NCBI RefSeq assembly: GCF_029094545.1 | Contig: NZ_CP117835.1 | Location: forward strand, 1,840,001-1,904,000 | Reading direction: 5' to 3' | DNA from: Alkalihalophilus pseudofirmus | Lineage (GTDB): Bacteria; Bacillota; Bacilli; Bacillales; Bacillaceae_D | DNA: 64,000 nucleotides | In this document: one piece after another, positions 1-8,060 of the stretch | Layout: each line of letters begins with the position of its first letter | Numbering within the stretch: the stretch's first letter is position 1 | The notes under the pieces: generated by a model | The model's input: the letters and a program-made list of their open reading frames with translations, nothing else | Database searches by the model: none | Told to the model about the DNA's origin: nothing | Translations under genes and position numbers: made by a program

Positions 1-99
1 AGCACGGTGTATAGGACGATGCTTTGAGATTTGGCTGCTGTTTTCCTTTCAATGGTCCTTCCTATCACTATATTGATATGAAATAAACGAGGCATAGCT

Positions 100-873
100 T
101 TACCTGCTTTCTAAAAAATGGTCAATATAAGCATTCACATCTCTTGGGTTATCTAAGCTCGTAGCATGATGAGCATGTTTTATTACTTTTAATGTAGATT
201 TTGGAATCATTCGATTCATGTGCACTTGCTGGTGCCGTACCAAGATATCGTATTCGCCGTATAAAATTAAGGCAGGACATAGGATCTTCTCTAGATCTTT
301 ACTAGAATCCATTCGAGTAACAGCATCCCAAATCTTCACCCAATTTTTTCGTGGAAGCATACTGACCGTTTCTTTTATAAAGACTTTATTGTCTGGATTG
401 TACGTTGAAAAAAAGCGCGCTTGCAATCTGGCAAAAACACTCATAGATAGATAACGATTTGATACTAGGTTCATTGGATAGAGCCACTTCTCGACCCAAT
501 TGAACTGACTCGTAAACGGGGCACCTATTAAAATGATTGAATCAACTCGCTGGGGATACCTAATAGCAGTTTGGATCGAAATATGTCCTCCCATAGAAAG
601 CCCGCATAAGGTCGCTTTTTCAATCCCTAAATGATCTAGTAAACCGATCAAGTCACGTGATAAATCCTCTGTATCAATTCTTCCAGGCGGAAGGGTAGAT
701 TTCCCATGCCCTCGGACGTCCCATACGATTACTTGATAATGGTTTGAGAAATACTCTACTTGAGGATCCCAGAGTTTATGGTTCCAGGAAGCCCCGTGCG
801 TAAAAATGATCGGTTCACCTTCCCCATGAACTTCATAATACAGCTCAACATTATTTACGTTGCATGTAGGCAT
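100..873 (-). CDS. alpha/beta-fold hydrolase
   Basis: A 257-residue cytoplasmic alpha/beta hydrolase. The oxyanion-hole segment THGASW is at residues 25-30, the nucleophile elbow GLSMGG places Ser93, the acid is probably Asp209 in YGEYD, and the catalytic His lies in KHAHHATS (His235/236). Length and motif order match the 3-oxoadipate enol-lactonase/esterase-like branch, but the substrate cannot be read from sequence. It starts with ATG behind a purine-rich GGGAGGAGA. It stands alone, with no obvious operon partner. Confidence 0.85.
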   Translation of the reverse strand: MPTCNVNNVELYYEVHGEGEPIIFTHGASWNHKLWDPQVEYFSNHYQVIVWDVRGHGKSTLPPGRIDTEDLSRDLIGLLDHLGIEKATLCGLSMGGHISIQTAIRYPQRVDSIILIGAPFTSQFNWVEKWLYPMNLVSNRYLSMSVFARLQARFFSTYNPDNKVFIKETVSMLPRKNWVKIWDAVTRMDSSKDLEKILCPALILYGEYDILVRHQQVHMNRMIPKSTLKVIKHAHHATSLDNPRDVNAYIDHFLESR

Positions 874-962
874 CTATATCTCCTCCCATAAGATTGTATG
901 CAGTTATAATCTTTTCCAAGTTACTTTATTTACTGATAATATGCCTAGAAAATGATCATTTT

Positions 963-1232
963 CTACATCCAAAATGCAAAATAACACCACACGATTACGA
1001 GCACGGCGCTTAGTAGGATCGTCCACCATTTCTCGCTGCGAATATATGCCTCAATTCCGTTCACTAGTGACATAACGATTAAAACGTAGAAGATAAGATT
1101 TCCGTAAATGCCTTCAAAGCTATTCATGAAGCCTAAAATGAGTGCTGCGATGGTTGCAAACAGTAATAATGTATGGATAATTGCAAAAGGAGTACTAACA
1201 GGATCTTTTTGATCTTTAAATAACTGTCCCAC
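963..1232 (-). CDS. small three-helix membrane protein
   Basis: 89 residues, not recognised as a named family. Three hydrophobic stretches (about residues 18-37, 44-62 and 70-88) predict a three-pass inner-membrane protein with a short charged N-terminus (KDQKDP). The start ATG follows an AGAAAGAGATGA ribosome-binding region. Its upstream side carries part of the 21-bp-step repeat, so the promoter is probably short and close to the gene. Function unknown. Confidence 0.6.
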   Translation of the reverse strand: MGQLFKDQKDPVSTPFAIIHTLLLFATIAALILGFMNSFEGIYGNLIFYVLIVMSLVNGIEAYIRSEKWWTILLSAVLVIVWCYFAFWM

Positions 1233-1358
1233 TTTATCATCTCTTTCTATTTAAGCAGTTAATTAACTCAGGGAAATGAGTCAGTTGGGTGCTTCATTGT
1301 ATTTTTTAAATGTGTAATTATTCGTATTTATTTATTATTGTTTTATGTAAATAATAAT

Positions 1359-1461
1359 TGCGTCAGTTAGCGCTTATTGCGACTGTTCAACCAATAATTG
1401 TGTAAATTTCCTATTCAATTGTATCTTCTTTTTCATTTATTGCGCCGGTCCATGCTCATAA
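1359..1461 (+). repeat. 21-bp-step repeat element, copy 1 (partial)
   Basis: TGCGTC-like hexamers start at 1359, 1378, 1399, 1420 and 1441, giving steps of 19, 21, 21 and 21 bp. By comparison with the complete copies these are units 5 to 9: the 19-bp step is in the expected place, unit 8 reads TGTATC and unit 9 TGCGCC. Less clear TG-rich sequence continues to the left (from about 1299). It ends 5 bp before the 3' end of the next minus-strand gene. Confidence 0.75.
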
Positions 1462-1466
1462 ATGAT

Positions 1467-1889
1467 TCAATCTCGGTTATCAAAGTACCCTATACAAAAT
1501 TCTTCACTATGATTTGATTCGTCCGTAGTCATTTCTCCGTAATGACGGGGCCCGAGCAAGGTTTCCTTCTCGCAAAATTGAACGACGTTTTTTCCTTTTT
1601 TCGTGACTCCATATAAATATTCAAGCTGAGGCTCGTCTGCAAACACAACTTTGTAATGGCCATGATAGACATCATTATTTATAAGGTGTTTTGGCTGTAG
1701 ATATGCGTGCTCGATAATATCTTCCTCTGAATAACCGAGTTCTTCTAAATGCTGAGGAATATGCTTATTTACAAGGTGTTTATGATAAGGGTTGCCGTTA
1801 TTTAAAATGTAGAATAAGCTGATAGGTATTAGAATCACGGCCGCCGCTAACAGACTAAACATGATTAATAAAATTCTCTTGATCATCAA
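1467..1889 (-). CDS. DUF3139 family membrane-anchored protein
   Basis: 140 residues with one N-terminal membrane segment (about residues 5-27) and an extracytoplasmic domain. The pattern HLEELGYSEEDI, followed by YKVVFADEP and a tyrosine-rich turn, matches my recollection of DUF3139, a Bacillaceae family without known function. The start overlaps the stop of the upstream gene by 4 bp (ATGA), so the two are translationally coupled. Two cysteines in the C-terminal half could form a disulfide outside the cell. Confidence 0.65.
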   Translation of the reverse strand: MMIKRILLIMFSLLAAAVILIPISLFYILNNGNPYHKHLVNKHIPQHLEELGYSEEDIIEHAYLQPKHLINNDVYHGHYKVVFADEPQLEYLYGVTKKGKNVVQFCEKETLLGPRHYGEMTTDESNHSEEFCIGYFDNRD

Positions 1890-2146
1890 TCTTCCTCCCT
1901 CAACCCATCCACATACTTCTTAGCTTCAACAAGAGACAGACCTATTTCATCCCTGACTAATTTAACCGCTTCTACCGTTTGTCCTTTCTTAAGTAGTTCA
2001 CGAATCTCATCATCAACTGGCAAACCTGTTACACCAACTTGCTCAGAGATTCGATCCAGCTTATATTCTATTTTTTTAAGCCGCCTATCCGTGGTGCTAA
2101 TTGATAATAAAATGAAGCTTAAAATAAATAAGATAATATAGTCCAT
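1886..2146 (-). CDS. membrane-anchored protein with ribosomal L7/L12 C-terminal-like motif
   Basis: 86 residues: one N-terminal membrane helix (about 1-16), a short coiled-coil-like linker (RRLKKIEYKLDRISEQ), then a segment resembling the C-terminal domain of ribosomal protein L7/L12 (KKGQTVEAVKLVRDEIGL, then LVEAKKYVDGL). In L7/L12 this domain contacts translation factors; whether it does so here is unknown. The start has a good AAGGAGGCGATTTC ribosome-binding site. It lies in the middle of a three-gene unit. Confidence 0.65.
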   Translation of the reverse strand: MDYIILFILSFILLSISTTDRRLKKIEYKLDRISEQVGVTGLPVDDEIRELLKKGQTVEAVKLVRDEIGLSLVEAKKYVDGLREED

Positions 2147-2161
2147 GAAATCGCCTCCTTA

Positions 2162-2515
2162 TCACCATCCCAAAAAGTAAACACCACTTCCGTATACACT
2201 TAAGCCTATGGCACCCATAAGAACTATTCCACTGAGCCCTCGATTTTTCTCCCACATAAAGATCCCTTGTCCAACAAGGTAGCCTGTGATAAACCAAGTG
2301 CCGATTAGACTAATAAATGGTCTGCTAATGACGGATCCAATAAGCATTAGCAAGGTCCCCATTACTCCAAAACTGGCAACGACGGCAATCATCGGTTTAG
2401 TCTTTAATTCACTTTTCAACTCTGATTTTTCATCAGGAGTCATTTTATCTGATTCAGACGTAGCGATATATACTAGAATCCAAATAATAAATATGATAAA
2501 AAGTAAGTCTCCCAT
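2162..2515 (-). CDS. four-helix membrane protein, unknown
   Basis: 117 residues. An N-terminal helix (3-19), a charged loop (SDKMTPDEKSELKSELKTK) and three further hydrophobic segments (about 42-63, 66-87 and 95-115) predict four membrane passes. I do not recognise the family. It appears to be the first gene of a three-gene unit with the L7/L12-like and DUF3139 genes, separated from the next by 15 bp. Confidence 0.6.
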   Translation of the reverse strand: MGDLLFIIFIIWILVYIATSESDKMTPDEKSELKSELKTKPMIAVVASFGVMGTLLMLIGSVISRPFISLIGTWFITGYLVGQGIFMWEKNRGLSGIVLMGAIGLSVYGSGVYFLGW

Positions 2516-2823
2516 AAATGCTGCCTCACTTCCTGTTTAACAAACGTGGGTCAAAAAATCAATCTTTTAAAATACCAATTACTTGTCATTCTACCATAAT
2601 CATACCAAATCAATTCTAAAGAAATCATAAAGGATGGAATGGAGGCAAAACATCTTTTCAAAAAAAGAGCAGCCGCATATTTCGCAGCTGCACGACTCGC
2701 CCTTCTTAGCCCTAAATTTTTGTGAATCTGTTCATATATATTCCCCTGATTCGCTTTATGCTTCAACTATATCCCAGAATTAGAGCGGTTTTTCACAAAT
2801 CAAGCAAATTTAGGCTTTTCCTG
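2516..2823. other. intergenic region with one terminator
   Basis: About 308 bp between two minus-strand genes. Apart from the terminator at 2660-2691 I see no gene. An open 71-codon frame on the minus strand (2551-2766) runs straight through the terminator, lacks a ribosome-binding site and is not credible. Confidence 0.5.
2660..2691 (-). terminator. Rho-independent terminator
   Basis: On the minus strand GCAGCTGC (2691-2684) pairs with GCGGCTGC (2676-2669) around a 7-nt loop and is followed by TCTTTTTTT. It lies about 130 bp past the HPP-family gene and probably ends its transcript. Confidence 0.75.
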
Positions 2824-3378
2824 CTAAATCCATTGCTTAGGGTACTGCCTATCTTTGAAAAAATTATTGTATAGGACGGAGATGATAATCAGCACAATGG
2901 AGGTAACGGCAATGGTCATTAAGAAGCCCCAGCCTGCTTGTGTGTTAATAGCAACCATACCGCTTGCCGCTGCCGGAGGATGCACAAGCTTCATGACTAT
3001 CATTAAGAATAATATCACGGCCAATGTGATCCCAATTGTTAAATGATTTCTACCAAAGATATCCCAGATTGACAGTGCGGTTATTGAGGCTATTAAATGA
3101 CCGCCGAATATTTGTCTTGGCTGTGAAAACGGACCTGCATGAGCTGCAAATACAAGTAAGCAGCTAGCTCCCATTGGCCCTAAAATCATCGGATACCCTA
3201 AGAGCATTGCAATTCCACTAATAACAAGGATAGCAATAAAACTGCCTGCTGCACTAACCATGCTATCTTTAATAGGAACACTAGAGGTTCTAACTTGATC
3301 GCCTTTCATTTTGCTAAAGTAATGATAAAGCGTTGTGTAAGCAGTTTGAGTTTGCTCTTTTTTTATGTCTCTCTCCAC
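2824..3378 (-). CDS. HPP family integral membrane protein
   Basis: 184 residues with four or five membrane segments and the family signature LVHPPAAASG (about residues 131-140). An earlier GPMGASCLLVF segment is also typical of HPP proteins. Members in cyanobacteria and plastids have been linked to nitrite transport; in Bacillaceae the role is not established. The start sits behind GGGGAGAGAGATGTGG. A terminator follows at 2660-2691. Confidence 0.85.
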   Translation of the reverse strand: MERDIKKEQTQTAYTTLYHYFSKMKGDQVRTSSVPIKDSMVSAAGSFIAILVISGIAMLLGYPMILGPMGASCLLVFAAHAGPFSQPRQIFGGHLIASITALSIWDIFGRNHLTIGITLAVILFLMIVMKLVHPPAAASGMVAINTQAGWGFLMTIAVTSIVLIIISVLYNNFFKDRQYPKQWI

Positions 3379-3470
3379 ATCTCTCTCCCCTTTTAATACT
3401 GTAAATCAATAAATATGTCCTTAAACAGTGTATAGGATATAACAAAAGTATGTAACCCAATAAATATACT

Positions 3471-3632
3471 TTAAGTGTTGTTTTCTTTCTTTAGCGAATT
3501 AAGTTTATCCTCGATCCGCTGCAGCTGCTTGTTTCGTTTGATTGATTGTCTTATAAAGAATATCACCACTGCTGGAATGGCAATCAATGTGATTAGAGCA
3601 ATGAATTGATATAAGATGGTTCCCCAGTCCAT
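3471..3632 (-). CDS. 53-residue membrane peptide (DUF4083-like)
   Basis: A short gene starting at ATG 3632 behind a strong AGGAGGAGGGAAAAT site. The product begins MDWGTILYQF, has one membrane helix (about 5-27) and ends in a basic, coiled-coil-like tail with the pattern NKQLQRIEDKLNSLKKE. Single-helix Bacillus peptides with this 'IEDKL' tail are grouped as DUF4083 as I recall. Function unknown. It lies 25 bp after the next small membrane gene on the same strand. Confidence 0.6.
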   Translation of the reverse strand: MDWGTILYQFIALITLIAIPAVVIFFIRQSIKRNKQLQRIEDKLNSLKKENNT

Positions 3633-3657
3633 ATTTTCCCTCCTCCTGTCTTTTACG

Positions 3658-3930
3658 TTAATCTTTTGGCAGTTTTCTTTCTACGAGTTTCCACATAACC
3701 CAGCCAAATAAGAGTCCGCCAATTAGAAATGCAAATAAAATAGAGGCGAAATCGATGATCCATCCATCTGTTATATACATTGAAAAATTCATTCCATGTT
3801 CAATAAAATTCATAAATAAATAGAAAAGAACAGCTGTAGTAATTCCCCAGCTCAACACACCTTCTGTCAAAATAAAATGCCATTTCCCCTTATTTTTAAT
3901 TTCTTCTAAAGTTTTCTTTTGACTAAACAA
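3658..3930 (-). CDS. two-helix membrane protein, unknown
   Basis: 90 residues with two membrane helices (about 23-43 and 58-80), a basic N-terminus (SQKKTLEEIKNKGKW) and a basic C-terminus. The family is not recognised, although small Bacillus proteins of this layout are common. It probably forms a two-gene unit with the 53-residue peptide 25 bp downstream. Confidence 0.55.
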   Translation of the reverse strand: MFSQKKTLEEIKNKGKWHFILTEGVLSWGITTAVLFYLFMNFIEHGMNFSMYITDGWIIDFASILFAFLIGGLLFGWVMWKLVERKLPKD

Positions 3931-3950
3931 TCATTTCACCGCCAACTGCA

Positions 3951-4091
3951 TTAATTCATATCCCCAATATAAACGGGAGACTGTATTCTCTGTACGTATA
4001 TATAAAAGCATTCTTCATTCATTTGATTTTTAGTAAGTAGCACACTTCCTTTTTGGATAATGATTTCCTTAGCAGAGCTTCGTATATTCAT
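3951..4091 (-). pseudogene. N-terminal remnant of a Nudix hydrolase
   Basis: From ATG 4091, behind a strong AAAGGAGACTGAC site, the frame reads MNIRSSAKEIIIQKGSVLL and continues TKNQMNEECFYIY. This resembles the first two strands of Nudix hydrolases, after which a PGGG turn and the Nudix box should follow. Here the frame diverges and stops after about 46 codons with no Nudix box, so the gene looks truncated. It directly follows the GNAT gene. Confidence 0.45.
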
Positions 4092-4092
4092 G

Positions 4093-4617
4093 TCAGTCTC
4101 CTTTAAACGAATCAAGATGATCCCAGCAGTATACGAGATCAATTACCTTTTCGCCTCTAATCTCTCCTTCTACTCGATCTATCAGCTTGCCGCCAATCGC
4201 TTCATAAAAGTAGCGTGATGGATTACCTTCTAAGACAAGACAAAGCATAGATTGATAGCCGGATCTTATCATTTCATCTACCACTTGACGCACTAGGTGC
4301 ACACCTATTCCCTGCCCTTGATAATCCTTTAAAAGATAGATGATATGTAGTTCTCCATCATAACCTTCATAATTTCCGCTTCGCTCTTTTCCTCCAGCAG
4401 CAAAGCCAATCACTTCACTGTTATCATTTTCTGCAACAAACACATGGCCTGTTGGGATTTGCTTAATCCAAGACTTCTCGCGTTCTTCATAAGAGAGACC
4501 TGCTAATAATTTATCAGAAAATAATCCTTTGTAAGTCGTTCGCCAACTGTCTACATGGACTTTTGCAATTCCTGCTGCATCAGCTACGTTCGCTTTTCGT
4601 ATATTCAACAGTCCCAC
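4093..4617 (-). CDS. GNAT family N-acetyltransferase
   Basis: 174 residues with the standard GNAT layout. The N-terminal IRKANVADAAGIAKVHVDSW is typical of Bacillus GNATs annotated as general acetyltransferases, and the acetyl-CoA loop reads YQGQGIGVHLV (motif A, Q/RxxGxG/A). The C-terminal motif-B region (SMLCLVLEGNPSRYFYEAIGG) is present. The substrate is unknown. It lies upstream of the Nudix remnant, with 1 bp between them. Confidence 0.85.
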   Translation of the reverse strand: MGLLNIRKANVADAAGIAKVHVDSWRTTYKGLFSDKLLAGLSYEEREKSWIKQIPTGHVFVAENDNSEVIGFAAGGKERSGNYEGYDGELHIIYLLKDYQGQGIGVHLVRQVVDEMIRSGYQSMLCLVLEGNPSRYFYEAIGGKLIDRVEGEIRGEKVIDLVYCWDHLDSFKGD

Positions 4618-4658
4618 CCCCTTCTATATTTTACCACTTCAGATAAGGTAATCCTACT

Positions 4659-6071
4659 TTAAATGTTCTTCAGCATTTCCCCTAGTTTACGAATACCGGT
4701 CTCTATTTCTTCGTATGCAGCAAAGCCGTAAGAAAGTCTAATGTATTGTGTTGAGTGCTTGTCATAAATATTTCCAGGGTTGATGAGGATTCCTGCAGAT
4801 AGTGCTTTTTCAAAAAGGTGTTTATTTTGAACAGGCGGCAGGAACTTTAACCAAATGAAAAAACCCCCTTTTGGTACATTCCATTCTGCCACGGAGCTAA
4901 GATGTTTGGATAGAGCATTCAAAGCAATATTTCTTCTAATCTTAAGTTCTTCTCTTACCTTTGCTAAATGGAGTTCGTAAGTCTCGCTCTTAAGCCATTC
5001 AGCTGCTACGTGCTGGGAGAGTGAGCTTGAGCCGTAATCCGTTTGCATTTTTAAATCGGCTAAGCGGTCAATCACAGATTCTGGTCCGACAACCCAGCCG
5101 ATCCTTAGTCCAGGTGCAAGTGTTTTAGATAAGCTGCCTACATAAAGAACATTTCCATATGTATCACTTGCTTTAAGCGGTTTAGGCGGCTTTTCATCGA
5201 TCCATAAATCACCGTATACATCATCCTCAATAATTGGTATTTGCTCGTCCTCACATAGCTGCATTAATTGTTCACGTCTTCTCTTGCCCATTACATAGCC
5301 AGTTGGGTTATGAAAAGTCGGGATGGTATATAAAACAGAATGTCCTTTTGAGTTATGCAGATCTTTCATACCTTTAGGAATAGGACCTTCTAAGTCTGCA
5401 GGTATAGTTGCTAATTTCATCCCGCCTGATTGAAAGATAGAGAGTGATAGTACATAAGAAGGCCTATCTACGTAAACAGTTGAGCCCTTATTTAATAGCC
5501 CAATTGATATTAGCTGTAACGCCTGGAGGGCTCCGGATACAATTAGTACAGACGATGGTGATGCTTGAATCCCTTTTGATTTCAGAAGATTGCATATTTC
5601 TTCTCGTAACTTAAGATTTCCTTTCGGTTCCTCATACCCAAGTGAAAGTAAAGTCGACGAGACGTTTTGTACAAGCTTCTGAAATGCTTCTTGTGGAAAT
5701 AGATCAGGTGAAAGTTCACTTTTTCCTAATTGTATAAGTTCGTTTTTTGATTCTAATTCATTGATCATCTTGACCGTTTTCATACTTTCCTTATGCATAC
5801 CTAGCGTTATATTGCCGCTCCAATTAATCGGTTTATCTACTTTCATAAGAGACCAAGTATTATTGGCGACAATCGTTCCTTTGCCTACATGTGACACTAA
5901 CAATCCATTAGCTTTTAATTCTTCAATCGCAGTGATAATGGTGCTTCTATTAACTTGAAAAAGATTAGCTAACTCACGCTGGCTCGGAATTTGGCTCCCG
6001 ATGGTCCATTCGCCGCCTGTAATTTTTGCGGTGATTAAATTCATCACCTGCTTATATTTTGCCTGCTTCAC
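4659..6071 (-). CDS. MocR/GabR-type PLP-dependent transcriptional regulator
   Basis: 470 residues. Residues 1-75 form a GntR-type winged helix (IPSQRELANLFQVNRSTI). Residues 110-470 form a fold-type-I aminotransferase-like domain with SLSKTLAPGLRIGW placing the PLP lysine at Lys316, plus HNPTGY and EDDVYGD. Such proteins sense PLP or an amino compound and control a neighbouring, usually divergent gene. Here the divergent gene is an EamA exporter 127 bp away, and three direct repeats lie between them. The effector is unknown. Confidence 0.9.
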   Translation of the reverse strand: MKQAKYKQVMNLITAKITGGEWTIGSQIPSQRELANLFQVNRSTIITAIEELKANGLLVSHVGKGTIVANNTWSLMKVDKPINWSGNITLGMHKESMKTVKMINELESKNELIQLGKSELSPDLFPQEAFQKLVQNVSSTLLSLGYEEPKGNLKLREEICNLLKSKGIQASPSSVLIVSGALQALQLISIGLLNKGSTVYVDRPSYVLSLSIFQSGGMKLATIPADLEGPIPKGMKDLHNSKGHSVLYTIPTFHNPTGYVMGKRRREQLMQLCEDEQIPIIEDDVYGDLWIDEKPPKPLKASDTYGNVLYVGSLSKTLAPGLRIGWVVGPESVIDRLADLKMQTDYGSSSLSQHVAAEWLKSETYELHLAKVREELKIRRNIALNALSKHLSSVAEWNVPKGGFFIWLKFLPPVQNKHLFEKALSAGILINPGNIYDKHSTQYIRLSYGFAAYEEIETGIRKLGEMLKNI

Positions 6072-6093
6072 CTGATACCCTCCTCACCCTAAA

Positions 6094-6178
6094 TTGGTTG
6101 GGTTTTTATTTTCTGACTGGTTGGAGACATTGTACCATTTGCCTTCTACAATAGAAATCAATGAGACAGATTGGTTGG
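6094..6178 (+). promoter_or_regulatory. three direct repeats, probable MocR operators
   Basis: TTGGTTGG at 6094-6101, CTGGTTGG at 6117-6124 and TTGGTTGG at 6171-6178 lie on the same strand in the region shared by the MocR gene and the exporter. The first two are 23 bp apart, about two helical turns. MocR regulators bind direct repeats, so these are the natural operator candidates. No footprint is available. Confidence 0.5.
6124..6152 (+). promoter_or_regulatory. candidate sigma-A promoter of the EamA exporter
   Basis: GAGACA (6124-6129) and TACAAT (6147-6152) are 17 bp apart, pointing to a start near 6159. The second operator-like repeat touches the -35 box and the third lies just past the start, consistent with activation or repression by the MocR protein. 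The -35 is a weak match. Confidence 0.35.
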
Positions 6179-6197
6179 TAATTTAAGGGGGATATAT

Positions 6198-7094
6198 ATG
6201 AATCGAAAGGCTTTTATTATGGCGTCTATTACCATTTTAATATGGGGTTCAACATTTGCGGCGATTCGTGCGAGCTTACAAGGAGGATATGATGCGGGGC
6301 ATTTAGTGTTAGTGCGTTACCTCATTGCTTCAAGCTTATTTTTACTCTATGCTTTGTGGCCAAAGGTAAGCTTTAAGCTTCCCCACACACGTGACCTCCT
6401 ACGTATTGTTGTACTAGGCTGGGTCGGCATCAGCCTCTATCATATCGGGGTCACTTTTGGGATGGAGACCGTTTCAGCAGGGACAGCTGGAATGTTGATT
6501 GGTGCAGCACCTATATTTACTGCATTAATTGCTCTAATCGGATTGAAAGAAAGGCCGAATGCTGCAGGCTGGTTTGGGCTAATCGTTGGATTTGTGGGGA
6601 TTTTATTAATTACGCTAGGCTCAGGCGAAGGCTTATCAATTTCTAAGGGTGCTTTTTTTGTTTTAATGGCTGCAGTGGCGACTTCAATCTTTTTTGTGTT
6701 TCAAAAGCCACTATTAACTCGCTACAGTCCGATTGAATTAACAGCCTATTTTACTTGGGCAGGAACGATTCCTTTTTTTCTTTTTGCACCAGGGCTTGTC
6801 ACTTCTCTTCAACAAGCAAGTCTTGAAGCACATCTAGCAGCTTTATTTGTAGGGATTTTTCCGGCGGGCATCGCTTATGTAACATGGGCCATTGCGTTAT
6901 CCAATGGGAATGCTGGTGCTGTGACGAGCATGATGTATGCCGAACCTGTGATTGCGGTTATCGTCGCATGGCTTTGGCTGAGTGAATGGCCAGCTGCCCT
7001 TTCTTTATTCGGTGGCGCGGTAGCATTGTCAGGTGTATTGATTGTACAGCTTTTAGGAAGCAGGCCCAGAAAAATCAACAATAAGGCTGCGTGA
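6198..7094 (+). CDS. EamA/DMT family exporter
   Basis: 298 residues with ten predicted helices in two EamA repeats (first ending near GFVGILLITLGSG, second near GAVALSGVLIV). DMT exporters move amino acids, nucleobases or similar metabolites out of the cell. I chose ATG 6198 because AAGGGGGATATAT precedes it; an upstream TTG (6171) lies in an operator repeat. Transcription is probably controlled by the divergent MocR regulator. A terminator follows at once. Confidence 0.88.
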   Translation: MNRKAFIMASITILIWGSTFAAIRASLQGGYDAGHLVLVRYLIASSLFLLYALWPKVSFKLPHTRDLLRIVVLGWVGISLYHIGVTFGMETVSAGTAGMLIGAAPIFTALIALIGLKERPNAAGWFGLIVGFVGILLITLGSGEGLSISKGAFFVLMAAVATSIFFVFQKPLLTRYSPIELTAYFTWAGTIPFFLFAPGLVTSLQQASLEAHLAALFVGIFPAGIAYVTWAIALSNGNAGAVTSMMYAEPVIAVIVAWLWLSEWPAALSLFGGAVALSGVLIVQLLGSRPRKINNKAA

Positions 7095-7101
7095 AGAAGA
7101 A

Positions 7102-7142
7102 AAGCCTGAGTAGAGTCTACTCGGGCTTAATTCTTCTTTTTT
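7102..7142. terminator. bidirectional terminator
   Basis: AAGCCTGAGTAGA (7102-7114) is complementary to TCTACTCGGGCTT (7116-7128) with one wobble pair; the inner pairs open to form the loop. T-rich sequence follows on the plus strand. It serves the exporter and overlaps the end of the convergent gene. Confidence 0.7.
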
Positions 7143-7651
7143 ACTAACAGGGATATAAGAATAGCTGCACTTAAAGAAAATAGTAAAAATAGCGGGAAAT
7201 AATTAGTTACAAAGTTCCCTGATTCTTCTTCTTGTTTCGTGGCTTTAACTGGTGTAAATTCTTCTTCAAGAGATAGATCTTTATAGTCATCCTCTGAATC
7301 AACTTGAGTGACTGGACTGCATGGGCTGTTTATAAATTGGTCATCGTCAACACTTAAGTAAATCAGATAGGTCTGATCCTTTTGGAATTCATAGCCCCAA
7401 GTAAAGTCCACTTGCATCTCCAGTGCGGAAGGTACTTGTTGCTTCCAGCTCTTAACCACTTCTACTTCAACCGGATACATATAATCATGTGGTTTTTTAT
7501 TTAGATTAGTAACTTTTCCGATAATAGCAAGATCAAAATAATTGATTACAGGCTCTTCAAACTCAATGCAGCTAAGGGCATGAGTTGAATTGAGCGATAA
7601 AACAGTTAGCATTACGATCAAGAAGGTCAGCGGAACGAGTTTTTTTATCAT
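7127..7651 (-). CDS. secreted, C-terminally anchored TIMP/NTR-like protein
   Basis: 174 residues from the ATG behind GAAGAGGGATCTA; a start seven codons earlier lacks a ribosome-binding site. A signal peptide ends near STHA, so mature residues begin LSCIEFEEP. This Cys-start, the AIIGKV strand, WKQQVP and the second Cys in NSPCSP resemble bacterial relatives of the tissue-inhibitor-of-metalloproteinase (netrin-like) domain. A C-terminal helix plus KKKN anchors it in the membrane. Function in bacteria unknown. Confidence 0.6.
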   Translation of the reverse strand: MIKKLVPLTFLIVMLTVLSLNSTHALSCIEFEEPVINYFDLAIIGKVTNLNKKPHDYMYPVEVEVVKSWKQQVPSALEMQVDFTWGYEFQKDQTYLIYLSVDDDQFINSPCSPVTQVDSEDDYKDLSLEEEFTPVKATKQEEESGNFVTNYFPLFLLFSLSAAILISLLVKKKN

Positions 7652-7694
7652 TAGATCCCTCTTCCCCATCATTGATTAATTGGTTGATTTAGAA

Positions 7695-8060
7695 TTACTT
7701 GATTTCTTGAATCATCTCTACTCGATTACCGAATGGATCTCTAAACTCAAAGCGTTCAAAGCCAGGAATCGGCACTGAATCAAGAATCTCAATCTTGTTC
7801 TCTGATAAACGATCTCTCCAAAAAGAAATATCTTCTACATGGTAGGCAACATGCGCTTTTGTTGATAGTCTGTCAAAGCCTTCTTCTGTTCCTACATGTA
7901 CTTGCAGGCTGCCAGCTTCAAGCCAAAAGCCGCCTCTTCCTTTTAGTGACTCAGGTTTTTCTACTTCTTTAAGCCCTAGAATATTGCAGTAAAAGGACTT
8001 CCCTTCTTCCTCTGCTCCTTTTGGTATCGTTATCTGAACGTGATCTACCCCTAAAATCAT
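7695..8060 (-). CDS. VOC/glyoxalase family protein
   Basis: 121 residues with two beta-alpha-beta-beta-beta units. DHVQITIPKGAEE at the N-terminus provides the first metal-type His (His7), HVAYHVEDI opens the second half, and FRDPFGNRVEMIQ gives the terminal Glu. This layout fits small metal-dependent VOC enzymes (glyoxalase or resistance type). The substrate is unknown. ATG follows AGCAGGAGGAATATAT. Confidence 0.82.
   Translation of the reverse strand: MILGVDHVQITIPKGAEEEGKSFYCNILGLKEVEKPESLKGRGGFWLEAGSLQVHVGTEEGFDRLSTKAHVAYHVEDISFWRDRLSENKIEILDSVPIPGFERFEFRDPFGNRVEMIQEIK

Noticed and set aside
1-99. Possible gene fragment at the left edge
   Set aside because: An open minus-strand frame exists but has no ribosome-binding site or recognisable sequence in 99 bp.
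2551-2766. 71-codon minus-strand frame
   Set aside because: It runs through a clear terminator, has no ribosome-binding site and low-complexity content.
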